From assembly GCA_900313905.1 (NCBI GenBank), contig OMTG01000076.1:1-34640 (forward strand): a DNA stretch of 34,640 nt, in the 5' to 3' direction. A program made the position numbers and the translations under genes. Below, in pieces: positions 24,224 through 32,256 of this stretch (its first letter is position 1; each line of letters opens with the position of its first letter). This DNA is from an uncultured Actinomycetes bacterium. GTDB taxonomy: Bacteria; Actinomycetota; Coriobacteriia; Coriobacteriales; Atopobiaceae. The notes beneath the pieces were generated by a model. That model was not told the origin of the DNA, searched no databases, and was given only the letters and a program-made list of their open reading frames with translations.

Positions 24224-24580
24224 CTACAGCATGGAGGAGAGCGCCGCGGCCGTGGCGGACACCGCCGCAGACACGGGCGCGCTGACCGCCTCGCGGGCGG
24301 CACGCCTGAGCGGCTCGCACGCCGCCATGTACTCCAGGCCGTCCAGCGTGACCTCCGGGCTCGACTGCTCCCAGAGCACGCGCAGCGGGGCGCTGTCGAT
24401 GTCCTCGGTGGTGACGAGGCCGTCCACCTTGCCCGAATGCTGGATCTTCACGGCAAGCACGTCCCGCTGCGCCTCGGAGACGCCCAGCGCCTCGGGGCTC
24501 ACCGCCGCCATGTCGAACGGACGGCCCTCGCAGGAGCGGATTGCGCCGAGGATGCGGGCTATCGTCTTGAAGTCGCTCAT
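24224..24580 (-). CDS. YjcQ-like winged-helix protein (phage-associated)
   Basis: 118 residues from the ATG at 24580, which overlaps the upstream gene's stop as ATGA. The sequence begins MSDFKTIARILGAIRSCEGR and continues FDMAAVSPEALGVSEAQRDVLA. After that come a linker and VTLDGLEYMAACEPLRRAA. A helix-rich start, a 'SPExLGxSE' turn, and a closing 'TLxGLEYL' strand before a last helix fit the YjcQ family. That family is a small winged-helix protein common in prophages, with unknown molecular role. The C-terminal tail (about 98-118) is Ala/Ser/Val-rich. A truncated copy lies at 18151. Confidence 0.7.
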   Translation of the reverse strand: MSDFKTIARILGAIRSCEGRPFDMAAVSPEALGVSEAQRDVLAVKIQHSGKVDGLVTTEDIDSAPLRVLWEQSSPEVTLDGLEYMAACEPLRRAAREAVSAPVSAAVSATAAALSSML

Positions 24581-24789
24581 TCCCCGAAGGCCTCCTTGCG
24601 CTTGGCCTCCCATTCCGCATAGTCCTCGTCATCGAGGACGGCGCGCATGTCTTCGTCCCTGTTCATGATGAAGACGGCGGGGATGTGCGCCCGACCATCA
24701 TGCAGGGCTTCGAAGGCGTAGAGCAGTGGCCTGGTGGACGTATAATCCCCAAGCTTCCCTGACTCGCGATATTTCTCCACGTATAGCAT
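24577..24789 (-). CDS. Small hypothetical protein in the phage block
   Basis: 70 residues from the ATG at 24789 (MLYVEKYRESGKLGDYTSTR). The C-terminal half is acidic (NRDEDMRAVLDDEDYAEWEAKRKEAFGE). The frame is open to an ATG at 24831 inside the head-protein gene; the shorter form fits the 7-base gap after that gene better. Neither start has a clear ribosome site; a TATAAT box lies 7 bases before the chosen ATG on the minus strand. It overlaps the YjcQ-like gene by 4 bases (ATGA). I do not recognise a family. Confidence 0.5.
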   Translation of the reverse strand: MLYVEKYRESGKLGDYTSTRPLLYAFEALHDGRAHIPAVFIMNRDEDMRAVLDDEDYAEWEAKRKEAFGE

Positions 24790-24796
24790 GTGTTTA

Positions 24797-25798
24797 TTAT
24801 ACCCCGCTCCTGCTTGTGTATCTGAACCCATATGACACGGAATTCTCCGAGAGCCACTGGTCCAGCTTCGGCTTCAGGAGCTTGTCCACCTCGATGTCGT
24901 CGCGCTCGTCCATCGGAACGCCGGCCGCCTCGTAGTGTTCCTTCCAATACTCATATCGAAGATCTTCGAATGTCTCCGAGTCATAGCCCGCAAAGTCCTG
25001 TTTGAACCTCTCGGCAGCCTCATCGGTGCATGACGGAAGCCTGTCGAGAATGTAGGTCGTGTCGGTCTCGGTGGCGTACACCTCATGGTGCCGCACCTTG
25101 CCGTCAACAGTCAGCTCTATGTCATCCACTCCAAACGTGCCGGCTACCGGCGTTGTGTGGGTGTGTCTTACGCTGGCCCCGCGAAGCAAGGGGAACACAT
25201 CGTCTGGGACCGAGACGCTTCCCGCGTCCCCGCTTAGCCTGACCACGTTGCCGTGTGCCGGCTTGATCTCCATCGTCTCGTCCGGGAACTGCGAAAGCCA
25301 TGCTTTCCTTGCCCTTGAGTCAGCATGCACGCCACTGCCGACCGCCCTCCCAAGCGTCTCCTGCTGCTCAGAGCGCGTCATCGACGGGAAGTCGCGGCCA
25401 GTCTTGCCCTGACGCCCCAGCTCGTCCAGGATTGCCCTGCGCACGCGCGTCCTGCTCATGTTCGGCTGCGACGCGGCCTTGCGCACGGCCGGGGTGTCCA
25501 TGAACTCCTTGAGGCTCCTGCCGCTGGGCTTCTGCTGCTTCGGGTCGCGCCCGGCCTTCCAGTCCTCGTAGCTGGTCTCCAGCTTGGACGTGTTGCGGTC
25601 CTCGAACGCGTCGTAGCCCGGCATGGACGCCACCAGCGTGCAGCGGCACCTCCACACCTCGGATGCCGGCCCCGTGGGGTCGCCCGGGTAGCGCAGGCCG
25701 TTGGAGAACCTGCCATCGTCGCCGGCCACCTCGCCGTATAGGCCGATGCTCAGGCTGTGCTGCGTGTGCTCAATGGCGCCCAGGGCGGTTTTGTGCCA
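24797..25798 (-). pseudogene. Truncated MuF-type phage head morphogenesis protein with C-terminal extension
   Basis: The frame is open from 25798, closed upstream by TGA at 25801. It begins in the middle of a known motif run: TALGAIEHTQHS, then GEVAGDDGRFSNGLRYPGDP and ASEVWRCRCTLVA. These form the C-terminal end of minor head (Mu gpF-like) proteins, so the first 200 or so residues are missing. A GTG at 25729 might allow translation of 310 residues. After the head motif come about 80 residues of linker. The extension then has VRHTHTTPVAGTFGVDDIEL around residue 187 from that GTG, spaced like a JAMM HxH-x10-D metal site, and HHEVYATETDTTYILDRLP. Extensions on MuF proteins are often toxin or enzyme domains; the role here is unproven. 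Confidence 0.75.
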
Positions 25799-25893
25799 TC
25801 ACCTGTATCGGTCTTGCCATCGTCCTGATTGCTGGCCTCTTGCAAGCAAGGTCCGCTCGGGATGTGAATGAGCCTGGTGGCAAAGAAGAATAG
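25795..25893 (+). pseudogene. Possible C-terminal remnant of a membrane protein at the phage junction
   Basis: Just past the broken end of the head-protein gene, the plus strand reads CIGLAIVLIAGLLQARSARD and then VNEPGGKEE before a stop. It looks like one membrane helix with a short charged tail. No start codon with a ribosome site precedes it, and its upstream sequence is antisense phage DNA. It may be the tail of a host gene cut by the insertion, or chance. The call is weak. Confidence 0.25.
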
Positions 25894-25949
25894 AGGGCGC
25901 GAGAAGTTTGCCGCGAGCAGCATGTCTCATGTGCAATGGAAATTAGGCA

Positions 25950-25978
25950 TTGACAGGCTTTCGATGAATTGCGAGAAT
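25950..25978 (+). promoter_or_regulatory. Promoter of tRNA-Ala(CGC)
   Basis: Consensus TTGACA, a 17-base spacer, then GAGAAT (4/6). Initiation near 25985 leaves about 14 bases before the tRNA. Confidence 0.75.
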
Positions 25979-25998
25979 ACACTTTGCGCAAACGAACT

Positions 25999-26074
25999 GG
26001 GGGTGTAGCTCAGCTGGGAGAGCGCTGCCTTCGCAAGGCAGAGGCCGAGGGTTCGAATCCCTTCATCTCCACCA
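25999..26074 (+). tRNA. tRNA-Ala (anticodon CGC)
   Basis: The acceptor GGGGGTG pairs with CATCTCC, including the G3-U70 pair that identifies alanine tRNAs. The anticodon stem CTGCC/GGCAG encloses loop TTCGCAA (CGC, reading GCG). The D arm has AGCTCAGCTGGGAGAGC and the T arm GGTTCGAATCC. CCA is encoded, 76 bases in all. Confidence 0.95.
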
Positions 26075-26087
26075 TTTGTCCTGTATG

Positions 26088-26117
26088 GCCCGGATGCCTT
26101 GGCGTCCGGGCTTTCTT
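26088..26117 (+). terminator. Terminator after tRNA-Ala(CGC)
   Basis: GCCCGGATGCC pairs with GGCGTCCGGGC (one G-T pair, 2-base apparent loop that opens to 4) and is followed by TTTCTTGT. It ends 15 bases before the next gene. Confidence 0.8.
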
Positions 26118-26132
26118 GTATGAAGGAGCCAG

Positions 26133-27071
26133 ATGGACTATCTGAGCGAAGATGTCTTCGAAGCCTGCAGGATCTGCCCGAGAAGATGCGGAGCTGCGCG
26201 TTCGGCAGGGAAGGCGGGCCTGTGCGGAGCGACTTCCCAGCTGCGCATTGCCCGTGCCGCTCTCCATTTCTGGGAGGAGCCTCCCATATCAGGCGAATCG
26301 GGATCAGGAGCCATCTTCTTCACGGGATGCCCTCTGCGCTGCGTCTTCTGCCAGAACCATAACATCTCGCAAGAGGGGTTTGGCCATCCCATCACCGTGA
26401 GGCGCTTGGCGAAGATCATGCTCGAGCTCCAGGACCAAGGTGCCCTGAACATCAATCTCGTGACGCCGTTCCATTTCGCGCCGCAGGTGCATGAGGCGCT
26501 CCAGCTTGCGAAGGAAGCAGGGCTGACGCTGCCCATCGTTGCGAACACGTCGGGATATGAGCTCCCTGCCCTGATCAATGCTGTTGCAGACGATATCGAT
26601 ATCTGGCTCACGGATTTCAAATATGCAAGCTCCGATCTTGCACGCAAGCTCTCGGGCGCAGCGGACTACCCAGAGGTGGCAGCAGAAGGCCTCAGGCATA
26701 TGCATCGGCAGCTTGTCTCGAAGGGCGGCCGCAAGGAGGATGCAGATGGACGCATGCTCCAGGGCATCATCGTCCGTCATCTGGTCCTGCCAGAGCAGAC
26801 CGATGATTCCTGCAATGTCCTCGATATGGTGTGGGACATCTGCGGGAACGATGCCGATCTTTCAGTGATGAACCAGTACACGCCGAACGAAAGGTGCCGC
26901 ACGGCCGGAGGCCCTCTTTCGAGGCCCCTTTCCCGCGATGAGTATGAAATCGTGCTCGACCATGCGGATGACCTCGGATTCGAGCGGCTCTGGTGGCAGG
27001 AGGGCGGCACAGTCTCTGAGAGCTTCGTTCCCGCTTTCGATGCGACCGGCGTGGAAGGGGAGGAGCTCTAG
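26133..27071 (+). CDS. PflX-like radical SAM protein (pyruvate formate-lyase activase homologue)
   Basis: 312 residues. The radical SAM cluster motif is GCPLRCVFC (Cys66, Cys70, Cys73), preceded by a Cys-rich N-terminus (Cys12, Cys15, Cys19, Cys31) and the run IARAALHFWEEPPISGESGSG, which is typical of the PflX (COG1313) group. Later parts follow the PflA fold: NLVTPFHFAP, IVANTSGYE, DIWLTDFKYAS and a VMNQYTPN segment. It presumably makes a 5'-deoxyadenosyl radical. The target protein or substrate is unknown for this group, and no glycyl-radical enzyme is adjacent. AAGGAG lies 4 bases before the ATG. Confidence 0.85.
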   Translation: MDYLSEDVFEACRICPRRCGAARSAGKAGLCGATSQLRIARAALHFWEEPPISGESGSGAIFFTGCPLRCVFCQNHNISQEGFGHPITVRRLAKIMLELQDQGALNINLVTPFHFAPQVHEALQLAKEAGLTLPIVANTSGYELPALINAVADDIDIWLTDFKYASSDLARKLSGAADYPEVAAEGLRHMHRQLVSKGGRKEDADGRMLQGIIVRHLVLPEQTDDSCNVLDMVWDICGNDADLSVMNQYTPNERCRTAGGPLSRPLSRDEYEIVLDHADDLGFERLWWQEGGTVSESFVPAFDATGVEGEEL

Positions 27072-27164
27072 GCAACAAGTGCTCCCTTCCGGGGAATAAG
27101 GGTCTGGAGCCCGACATTGAGCTATCGATTGCATGGCGCATGCCGTGCAGGTTAGGTGGTATTC

Positions 27165-27476
27165 ATGGATGAGAACAAAGGCACCCTCACGGATGAGGAG
27201 CGCAAGGAGCTCGAGGAGCTCAGGGCCGAGAAGCGTGCCCGTGCCAAGCGGGAGCAGGAGGCACGCGATGCCGCTGAGCTGAACCAGCTCCGTGAGGAGA
27301 AGAAGCGCTCGGAGCTCGACAAGGCTGAGGCTGAGCGCATCGCAGCCCAGCGGGAGAAGGGGCGCGAGCTCATGGAGCCAGACGACGATCTCCATATGCC
27401 GCTTGGCCAGAAGATCGTCCTTGTTGTGGTGGCAGCGATCGCGGTTGCCTTCATCCTCTCCATCATCTTGGGCTAG
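27165..27476 (+). CDS. Small coiled-coil, tail-anchored membrane protein
   Basis: 103 residues from the ATG at 27165 (AGGTGG 5 bases upstream). Residues about 8-70 are almost entirely Glu/Lys/Arg/Ala/Leu in heptad order (EERKELEELRAEKRARAKRE). After an acidic patch (EPDDDLHMP), one membrane helix ends the protein (KIVLVVVAAIAVAFILSIIL). The layout is a miniature of the protein at 4216-5502: cytoplasmic coiled coil, C-terminal anchor, no signal peptide. I do not recognise the family. It sits alone between the radical SAM gene and pncB. Confidence 0.65.
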   Translation: MDENKGTLTDEERKELEELRAEKRARAKREQEARDAAELNQLREEKKRSELDKAEAERIAAQREKGRELMEPDDDLHMPLGQKIVLVVVAAIAVAFILSIILG

Positions 27477-27496
27477 AGGTGCAAGAACCTAAAGTT

Positions 27497-27524
27497 TTGC
27501 CTGAAAGAGTGGTACGCTTGCAAT
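27497..27524 (+). promoter_or_regulatory. Possible pncB promoter
   Basis: TTGCCT (4/6), a 16-base spacer, then TGCAAT (4/6), placed 36 bases before the pncB start in an 84-base gap. Confidence 0.4.
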
Positions 27525-27560
27525 GTTTGCGCACGTCCAAGAGCGCGGGAGGTTTATCTC

Positions 27561-29051
27561 ATGTCACTCACCGATCGAACCAAGCCAACTGATGTGGCCC
27601 TCAACACCGACCTCTATGAGCTGACCATGGCACAGGGCTTCTGGGAGTCTGGACTCGTCGACACCCAGGCCTGCTTCAATGTCTTCTTCCGTGAAAACCC
27701 CTTCGACGGCGGCTATGCCGTGGCCTGCGGCATGGGGCAGATCGCTGATCTCGTCGAGAACTTCACCTTCGACGATGATGCGCTCAGCTATCTGGCCTCG
27801 GTGCCCGCTCCAGGCGGCGGCCGCATGTTCAAGGAGGGCTTCATCGACTATCTCCGCGACTTCCATCTCGACGTGGATGTCTGGGCAATCCCTGAAGGCG
27901 ATATCGTCTTCCCACGCGAGCCGATGGTCAGGGTGCAGGGCCCCATCATCGATTGCCAGCTGCTCGAGACGGCGCTTCTGAACCTCGTGAACTTCCAGAC
28001 GCTCGTGGCCACGAAGACTGCCCGTGTCGTCCAGTCTGCACAGGGCCATCCGGTGTCCGATTTCGGCCTGCGCCGCGCGCAAGGGCCTGATGGCGGATTG
28101 GCCGTTGCCCGTGCCTCCTATGTTGGCGGTGCGTCTTCGACCTCCAATGTGCTTGCTGGCAAGATCTATGGGATTCCTGTCTTCGGCACCCATGCCCACT
28201 CCTGGGTCATGGCATTCCCGTCCGAGCTCGAGGCCTTCCGCGCCTTCGCGAAGTCGATGCCGAAGAACTGCGTGCTGCTCGTCGATACCTACGATGTCCG
28301 CAAGGGCATCCAGAACGCCATCACAGTCGCAAAGGAGATGGAGGAGCGTGGCGAGCGCCTTGCCGCCATCCGCATCGACTCCGGCGACCTTGCAAAGCTC
28401 TCGAAGCTTGCCCGCAAGGAGTTCGATGAGGCAGGGCTTCCCTATGTGAAGATCTCCGTCTCGAATGACCTCGATGAATATACGATCCAGTCGCTCTTCG
28501 CGCAGGGCGCTCCGCTCGATTCCTTCGGCGTCGGCACGAAGCTTGCGACCTGCGACCCGCAGCCGTCTCTTGGCGGCGTCTACAAGCTCTCTGCCACGAA
28601 GCCGGCAGGGGCTGAGGAGTGGACGCCGGTCATCAAGCTCTCCGAGATGAGCTACAAGCGCACCATCCCGGGCATCCAGCATATCCGCCGCTTCACGGAC
28701 GCCGAGGGCGTGCCGGTGGGCGACATGATCGTCGATGACTCCGTGGCGACCGAGAACCCCACCACGATCGTCGATATCATGGATCCGGACTACACCTACG
28801 ACGTGGCGGGATACGAGTCCCATGAACTGCTCGAGCAGGTCGTGGCTGGTGGCAAGAGGACCGAGTGCCAGCAGACGCTCGAGCAGTCCAAGCATCGCTG
28901 CCGCGAGGCCCTCATGCATCTCGATCCGGCCGTCAAGCGCTTCCTGAACCCGCAAATCTATCCGGTGGGCATGGAGCCGGGCCTGGCAAAGCTCAGGAGC
29001 GATCTTGCCCGCGAGGAGCGTTCCGGCTCCGGCAGGCATACGCTCGCCTAG
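27561..29051 (+). CDS. pncB: Nicotinate phosphoribosyltransferase
   Basis: Converts nicotinate and PRPP to nicotinate mononucleotide with ATP hydrolysis, the salvage entry to NAD. The 496 residues match the Gram-positive long form. They include LNTDLYELTMAQGFWESG near the N-terminus, FRENPFDGGYAVACGMGQ, DFGLRRAQGPDGGLAVARAS (substrate loop), GIPVFGTHAHSWVMAFPSE (catalytic His region), RIDSGDLAKLSK and a SFGVGTKLATC phosphate-binding segment. GGGAGG lies 8 bases before the ATG. It is a single-gene unit closed by a strong terminator. Confidence 0.96.
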   Translation: MSLTDRTKPTDVALNTDLYELTMAQGFWESGLVDTQACFNVFFRENPFDGGYAVACGMGQIADLVENFTFDDDALSYLASVPAPGGGRMFKEGFIDYLRDFHLDVDVWAIPEGDIVFPREPMVRVQGPIIDCQLLETALLNLVNFQTLVATKTARVVQSAQGHPVSDFGLRRAQGPDGGLAVARASYVGGASSTSNVLAGKIYGIPVFGTHAHSWVMAFPSELEAFRAFAKSMPKNCVLLVDTYDVRKGIQNAITVAKEMEERGERLAAIRIDSGDLAKLSKLARKEFDEAGLPYVKISVSNDLDEYTIQSLFAQGAPLDSFGVGTKLATCDPQPSLGGVYKLSATKPAGAEEWTPVIKLSEMSYKRTIPGIQHIRRFTDAEGVPVGDMIVDDSVATENPTTIVDIMDPDYTYDVAGYESHELLEQVVAGGKRTECQQTLEQSKHRCREALMHLDPAVKRFLNPQIYPVGMEPGLAKLRSDLAREERSGSGRHTLA

Positions 29052-29076
29052 GTCCGCTTATTTCACGCAATCCGGC

Positions 29077-29115
29077 GATGCCACCCCGCGTGCAGGTGCG
29101 GGGTGGTATCTTTTT
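29077..29115 (+). terminator. pncB terminator
   Basis: GATGCCACCCCGC pairs with GCGGGGTGGTATC (13 pairs, one G-T, 8-base loop) and is followed by TTTTTC. Confidence 0.92.
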
Positions 29116-29177
29116 CTGTGCTGTCAGAACAGGAGCGCACGGCAGGTGCGCTGATATGCATGAAGGAGCAATAGCAG

Positions 29178-31022
29178 ATGCCCGAGACCATTGAGCAGAT
29201 GGTGCGCCGTGCCCTTGCGGCCGCGCAGCAAGCAGGAGACCTTCCCGCCTTCGAGGTCGAGGATATGGGCCTCGAGCGACCGAATGAGACGAGCCACGGC
29301 GACTGGACCTCGACAGTGGCCATGCGCTCGGCACGCCTTGCGCATATGGCGCCCGCAAAGATTGCCCAGGCCATCGTCGCCCGCATCGAGCCTTCCCCCG
29401 AGGTCTCGAAAGTGGAGATTGCTGGCCCCGGCTTCATCAATTTCTATCTGAGCACCGCTGCCAACAACGAGGTATTCCGTACCGTGCGCGAAGAAGGCGC
29501 CGATTTCGGCAGGTGCGATGTGGGCCATGGACAGAAGGTCCAGGTGGAGTTTGTCTCCGCCAACCCGACGGGCCCCATGCACGTGGGCCATGGCCGCTGG
29601 GTCGCTCTGGGCGATTCCCTCTGCCGTGTGCTCGAGCATGCGAACTACCAGGTCGAGCGCGAATACTACATCAATGATCACGGCTCTCAGATGGATGTCT
29701 TCGGCCGCTCGGTCGCAAAGCGGTATCTCCAGCTCTTCTCGATCATGGAGAGCGAGAGCACCGACCTCGAGGGCGCTGCCGATGCGCTCTTCCAGGACCG
29801 CGAGCGCTATGTGCAGGATGAGGAGGATGAACATCCGGAGACCCATCCCTTCATGGATGCCTTCAATGAGGATCTCGGTGGCAATGCCTATGGCGGGGAT
29901 TACATCATCGATATCGCCCGCCGCTTCGCCGAGACCGATGGCGACCGCTGGGTCGAGGCCTCCGAGGACGAGCGTGTCGCGACCTTCCGCGAGCGCGGCT
30001 ACAAGATGATGCTCGAGACCATCCGTGCGACCTGCCACGATGCACGCTGCGATTTCGATGTCTGGTTCAGCGAGCGCAGCCTCTACGAGAAGGGCGCTGA
30101 CGGAAAGAATGCCGTCGAGCGTGCATTTGCCGCCCTCGACGAGAAGGGCTACCTCTACCGGACCGATGATGGGGCGCTGTGGTTCCGTTCGACCGATTTC
30201 GGCGACGATAAGGACCGCGTCCTCGTGAAGACGAATGGCGAATACACCTATTTCGCCTCCGATATCGCCTATCACTGGAACAAGTTCCAGCGCGTCGACC
30301 ATGTGATCGACATCTGGGGCGCAGACCACCATGGCTATATCGCGCGCGTGAATGCTGCCTGCGAGGCGCTGGGCTATCCCGGCGAGTTCGAGGTGCTGCT
30401 GGGCCAGCTCGTGAACCTGCTCAGGAACGGGACGCCGGTCAGGCTCTCGAAGCGCAAGGGCGTGATGGTGACCTTCCGCGAGCTGCTCGATGAGGTGGGC
30501 GCCGACGCCGTGCGCTACACGCTGATCTCCAAGAGCTCGAACCAAACCATCGACTTCGATATCGAGGCAGCGAAGCGCCAGAGCAACGACAACCCGGTCT
30601 ACTACGTGCAGTATGCCCATGCCCGCATCTGCTCGATCCTGAGGCGCGCTGCGGGCGTGAGCCTCGAGGAGGGCGAAGAGCTTGGCATGGATGCCGTGGC
30701 AGAGCGCTCGATCGGCCAGGACTACGACCTCTCGCTCCTGAAGGATCCGACCGAGCTTGCCCTCTCCCGCAAGATCTCCGAGTTCCCGGAGCTCGTGGAA
30801 GGCTGCGCACGCGACCGTGCGCCGTTCCGCCTCACACACTACGCCGAGGAGCTTGCAGGGGCCTTCCACGCCTTCTACGGCGTCTGCCAGGTGCTTCCGA
30901 GCGAGGGCCGTCCGGTTGACCCCGAGCTCTCGCGTGCACGGCTGGCAGCCGTCGATGCGGTGAGGCGCGTGCTCGCCCTCACACTGAGTCTTGTCGGTGT
31001 CAGTGCTCCGACGCATATGTAA
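29178..31022 (+). CDS. argS: Arginyl-tRNA synthetase
   Basis: Charges tRNA-Arg in the cytoplasm. The 614 residues have the Arg-specific N-terminal domain (GDWTSTVAMRSAR, GPGFINFYLS). Then come VEFVSANPTGPMHVGHGRW, with the HIGH motif as HVGH near 135, the YYINDHGSQMD segment, DIWGADHHGYIARV, and VRLSKRKGVMVTFRELL near 424 in place of KMSKS. The C-terminal helical DALR anticodon-binding domain follows. AAGGAG lies 9 bases before the ATG. The gap after pncB carries that gene's terminator, so argS must have its own promoter within about 60 bases; I see no clear one. Confidence 0.97.
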   Translation: MPETIEQMVRRALAAAQQAGDLPAFEVEDMGLERPNETSHGDWTSTVAMRSARLAHMAPAKIAQAIVARIEPSPEVSKVEIAGPGFINFYLSTAANNEVFRTVREEGADFGRCDVGHGQKVQVEFVSANPTGPMHVGHGRWVALGDSLCRVLEHANYQVEREYYINDHGSQMDVFGRSVAKRYLQLFSIMESESTDLEGAADALFQDRERYVQDEEDEHPETHPFMDAFNEDLGGNAYGGDYIIDIARRFAETDGDRWVEASEDERVATFRERGYKMMLETIRATCHDARCDFDVWFSERSLYEKGADGKNAVERAFAALDEKGYLYRTDDGALWFRSTDFGDDKDRVLVKTNGEYTYFASDIAYHWNKFQRVDHVIDIWGADHHGYIARVNAACEALGYPGEFEVLLGQLVNLLRNGTPVRLSKRKGVMVTFRELLDEVGADAVRYTLISKSSNQTIDFDIEAAKRQSNDNPVYYVQYAHARICSILRRAAGVSLEEGEELGMDAVAERSIGQDYDLSLLKDPTELALSRKISEFPELVEGCARDRAPFRLTHYAEELAGAFHAFYGVCQVLPSEGRPVDPELSRARLAAVDAVRRVLALTLSLVGVSAPTHM

Positions 31023-31047
31023 AGCGAGTCTTTGCAGAGTTATGCAT

Positions 31048-31093
31048 ATACGCTCCCGAGTCAGCCAAAGCTGGCACGGGAGCGTATTTGTTT
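31048..31093 (+). terminator. argS terminator
   Basis: ATACGCTCCCG pairs with CGGGAGCGTAT (11 pairs) around an 18-base loop that itself forms a small hairpin (CAGC/GCTG). It is followed by TTGTTT. Confidence 0.88.
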
Positions 31094-31225
31094 CGGGAAA
31101 CTGATGCTTTCGATTAAAAGCTAACTACACAATCAGGCACAAGAATCGCCGAATGAAGCGTGAAACGTAAACTTGATGCAGGACGGGCATGGAGGGCTTG
31201 ATAGACGGATTGCGAGGTGCGCTTC

Positions 31226-31906
31226 TTGGAACTCCGCGATTACATTGCACTGAGACGTGGCTACAATCTCGTGCGGAGGGGCTACCCATCGGAGGAGCGC
31301 CTGACGTTCGAGGAATTCGCTGTGCTCTGCAAGCTCTATGCCGGGCATGCCCGCATGAAGACCTCGGATATCGCTGATTACCAGCATTCCCTTCGCCCCA
31401 CCATGACGCACAGGACGAACCATCTGGTCGAGCTCGGCTATATCGAGCGTGCCTTTGGCCAGGTGGACCGCCGCAATGTATACTGCTCGCTGACCGAGAA
31501 GGGCACAGACCTCACCGCCGAGCTGTGCGAAGCCATCAGGCGCCAGGTCATAGCCGAGAGCCCCTCGAGGCGCCTCACGGCTGACAGGGTGTGCCGCATG
31601 GCCGAAGCGATGGGCACGCAGGCCTTCCATGCAGGCGATCTCATGCTGGTCGGCCTCAGGTACTGCAGCGACGAGAATGCGACGATCTCCGACCTCGTGA
31701 AGCTCCTGGGCCTTCTGCAGCCGACCGTATCGATGTCGATAGCGACGCTCGAGAAGCGTGGATATGTGGTCCGCGAGCAGGCTGAGCATGATACCCGTGT
31801 CGTGCATATCGCGCTCACCGATGAGGGAAAAGAGAAGGCCGATCGGCTGATAGGCCTCATCAGGAAGATGAACATCCCGCGGAACCGGATAGCAGACATG
31901 CACTGA
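31226..31906 (+). CDS. MarR-like regulator with two winged-helix domains
   Basis: 226 residues from TTG 31226, preferred because GAGGTG lies 6 bases upstream; GTG 31217 is in frame but overlaps that site. There are two MarR-like halves. The first is LTFEEFAVLCKLY, SDIADYQHSLRPTMTHRTNHLVELGYIER, then DRRNVYCSLTEKGTDL. The second is DLMLVGLRYC, ISDLVKLLGLLQPTVSMSIATLEKRGYVVR, then HDTRVVHIALTDEGKEKAD. Each half has its own recognition helix and wing. MarR proteins usually dimerise from single-domain chains, so this looks like an internal duplication giving a fused pseudo-dimer. The gene stands alone between argS and rho with no obvious target. The signal it senses is unknown. Confidence 0.75.
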   Translation: MELRDYIALRRGYNLVRRGYPSEERLTFEEFAVLCKLYAGHARMKTSDIADYQHSLRPTMTHRTNHLVELGYIERAFGQVDRRNVYCSLTEKGTDLTAELCEAIRRQVIAESPSRRLTADRVCRMAEAMGTQAFHAGDLMLVGLRYCSDENATISDLVKLLGLLQPTVSMSIATLEKRGYVVREQAEHDTRVVHIALTDEGKEKADRLIGLIRKMNIPRNRIADMH

Positions 31907-32256
31907 GTGTGCATGGAAGCAAGAAGGATGCTTCGCATGATGCATAGGTGATGCCGATTCCGGGAATGGCCGGAAATATGGGCCATGCAGCTTTCGTTTT
32001 CTTGCATTTTTCCCGTGTCAACGGCAAGGATGTGTTATAGTCGCTTTGTTGCTTCACGTATACTGCGTGGAATAAAAGACCTCATACATGCTGATGGTGA
32101 TGGATGGCAGACTGCCGTGCTGCCTGCATGCCATCAATTGCAGCCATATCATGCAACAAAACGCAGCTCAGATACAGGTATCGCGCATGCTATGGAAAAT
32201 ATGCTGGACAATGCTTGGCTGAGCGAGAAAGCAGGAAGATCTTGTCGGAAGACACA
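31907..32256 (+). other. Long leader region before rho
   Basis: About 350 bases without a supported gene. It includes a small TTCCGG/CCGGAA hairpin near 31958-31975, a T-rich stretch (31990-32012), the extended -10 at 32033, and about 200 bases of untranslated rho leader after it. Rho often controls its own message through the leader, which would fit this length; no specific element is recognisable. Confidence 0.45.
32033..32041 (+). promoter_or_regulatory. Extended -10 promoter of rho (TGTTATAGT)
   Basis: TATAGT (5/6) is preceded by TGT. The best -35 is GTGTCA (4/6), only 15 bases upstream, so the extended -10 probably carries recognition. Initiation near 32048 would give a leader of about 200 bases. 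Confidence 0.45.

Noticed and set aside
25950-26074. tRNA-Ala(CGC) as the attachment site of the 23.5-25.8 kb phage remnant
   Set aside because: I looked for a second copy of its 3' or 5' half around 22.9-23.6 kb and elsewhere in the gap and found none, and the remnant lies on the 5' side of the tRNA.
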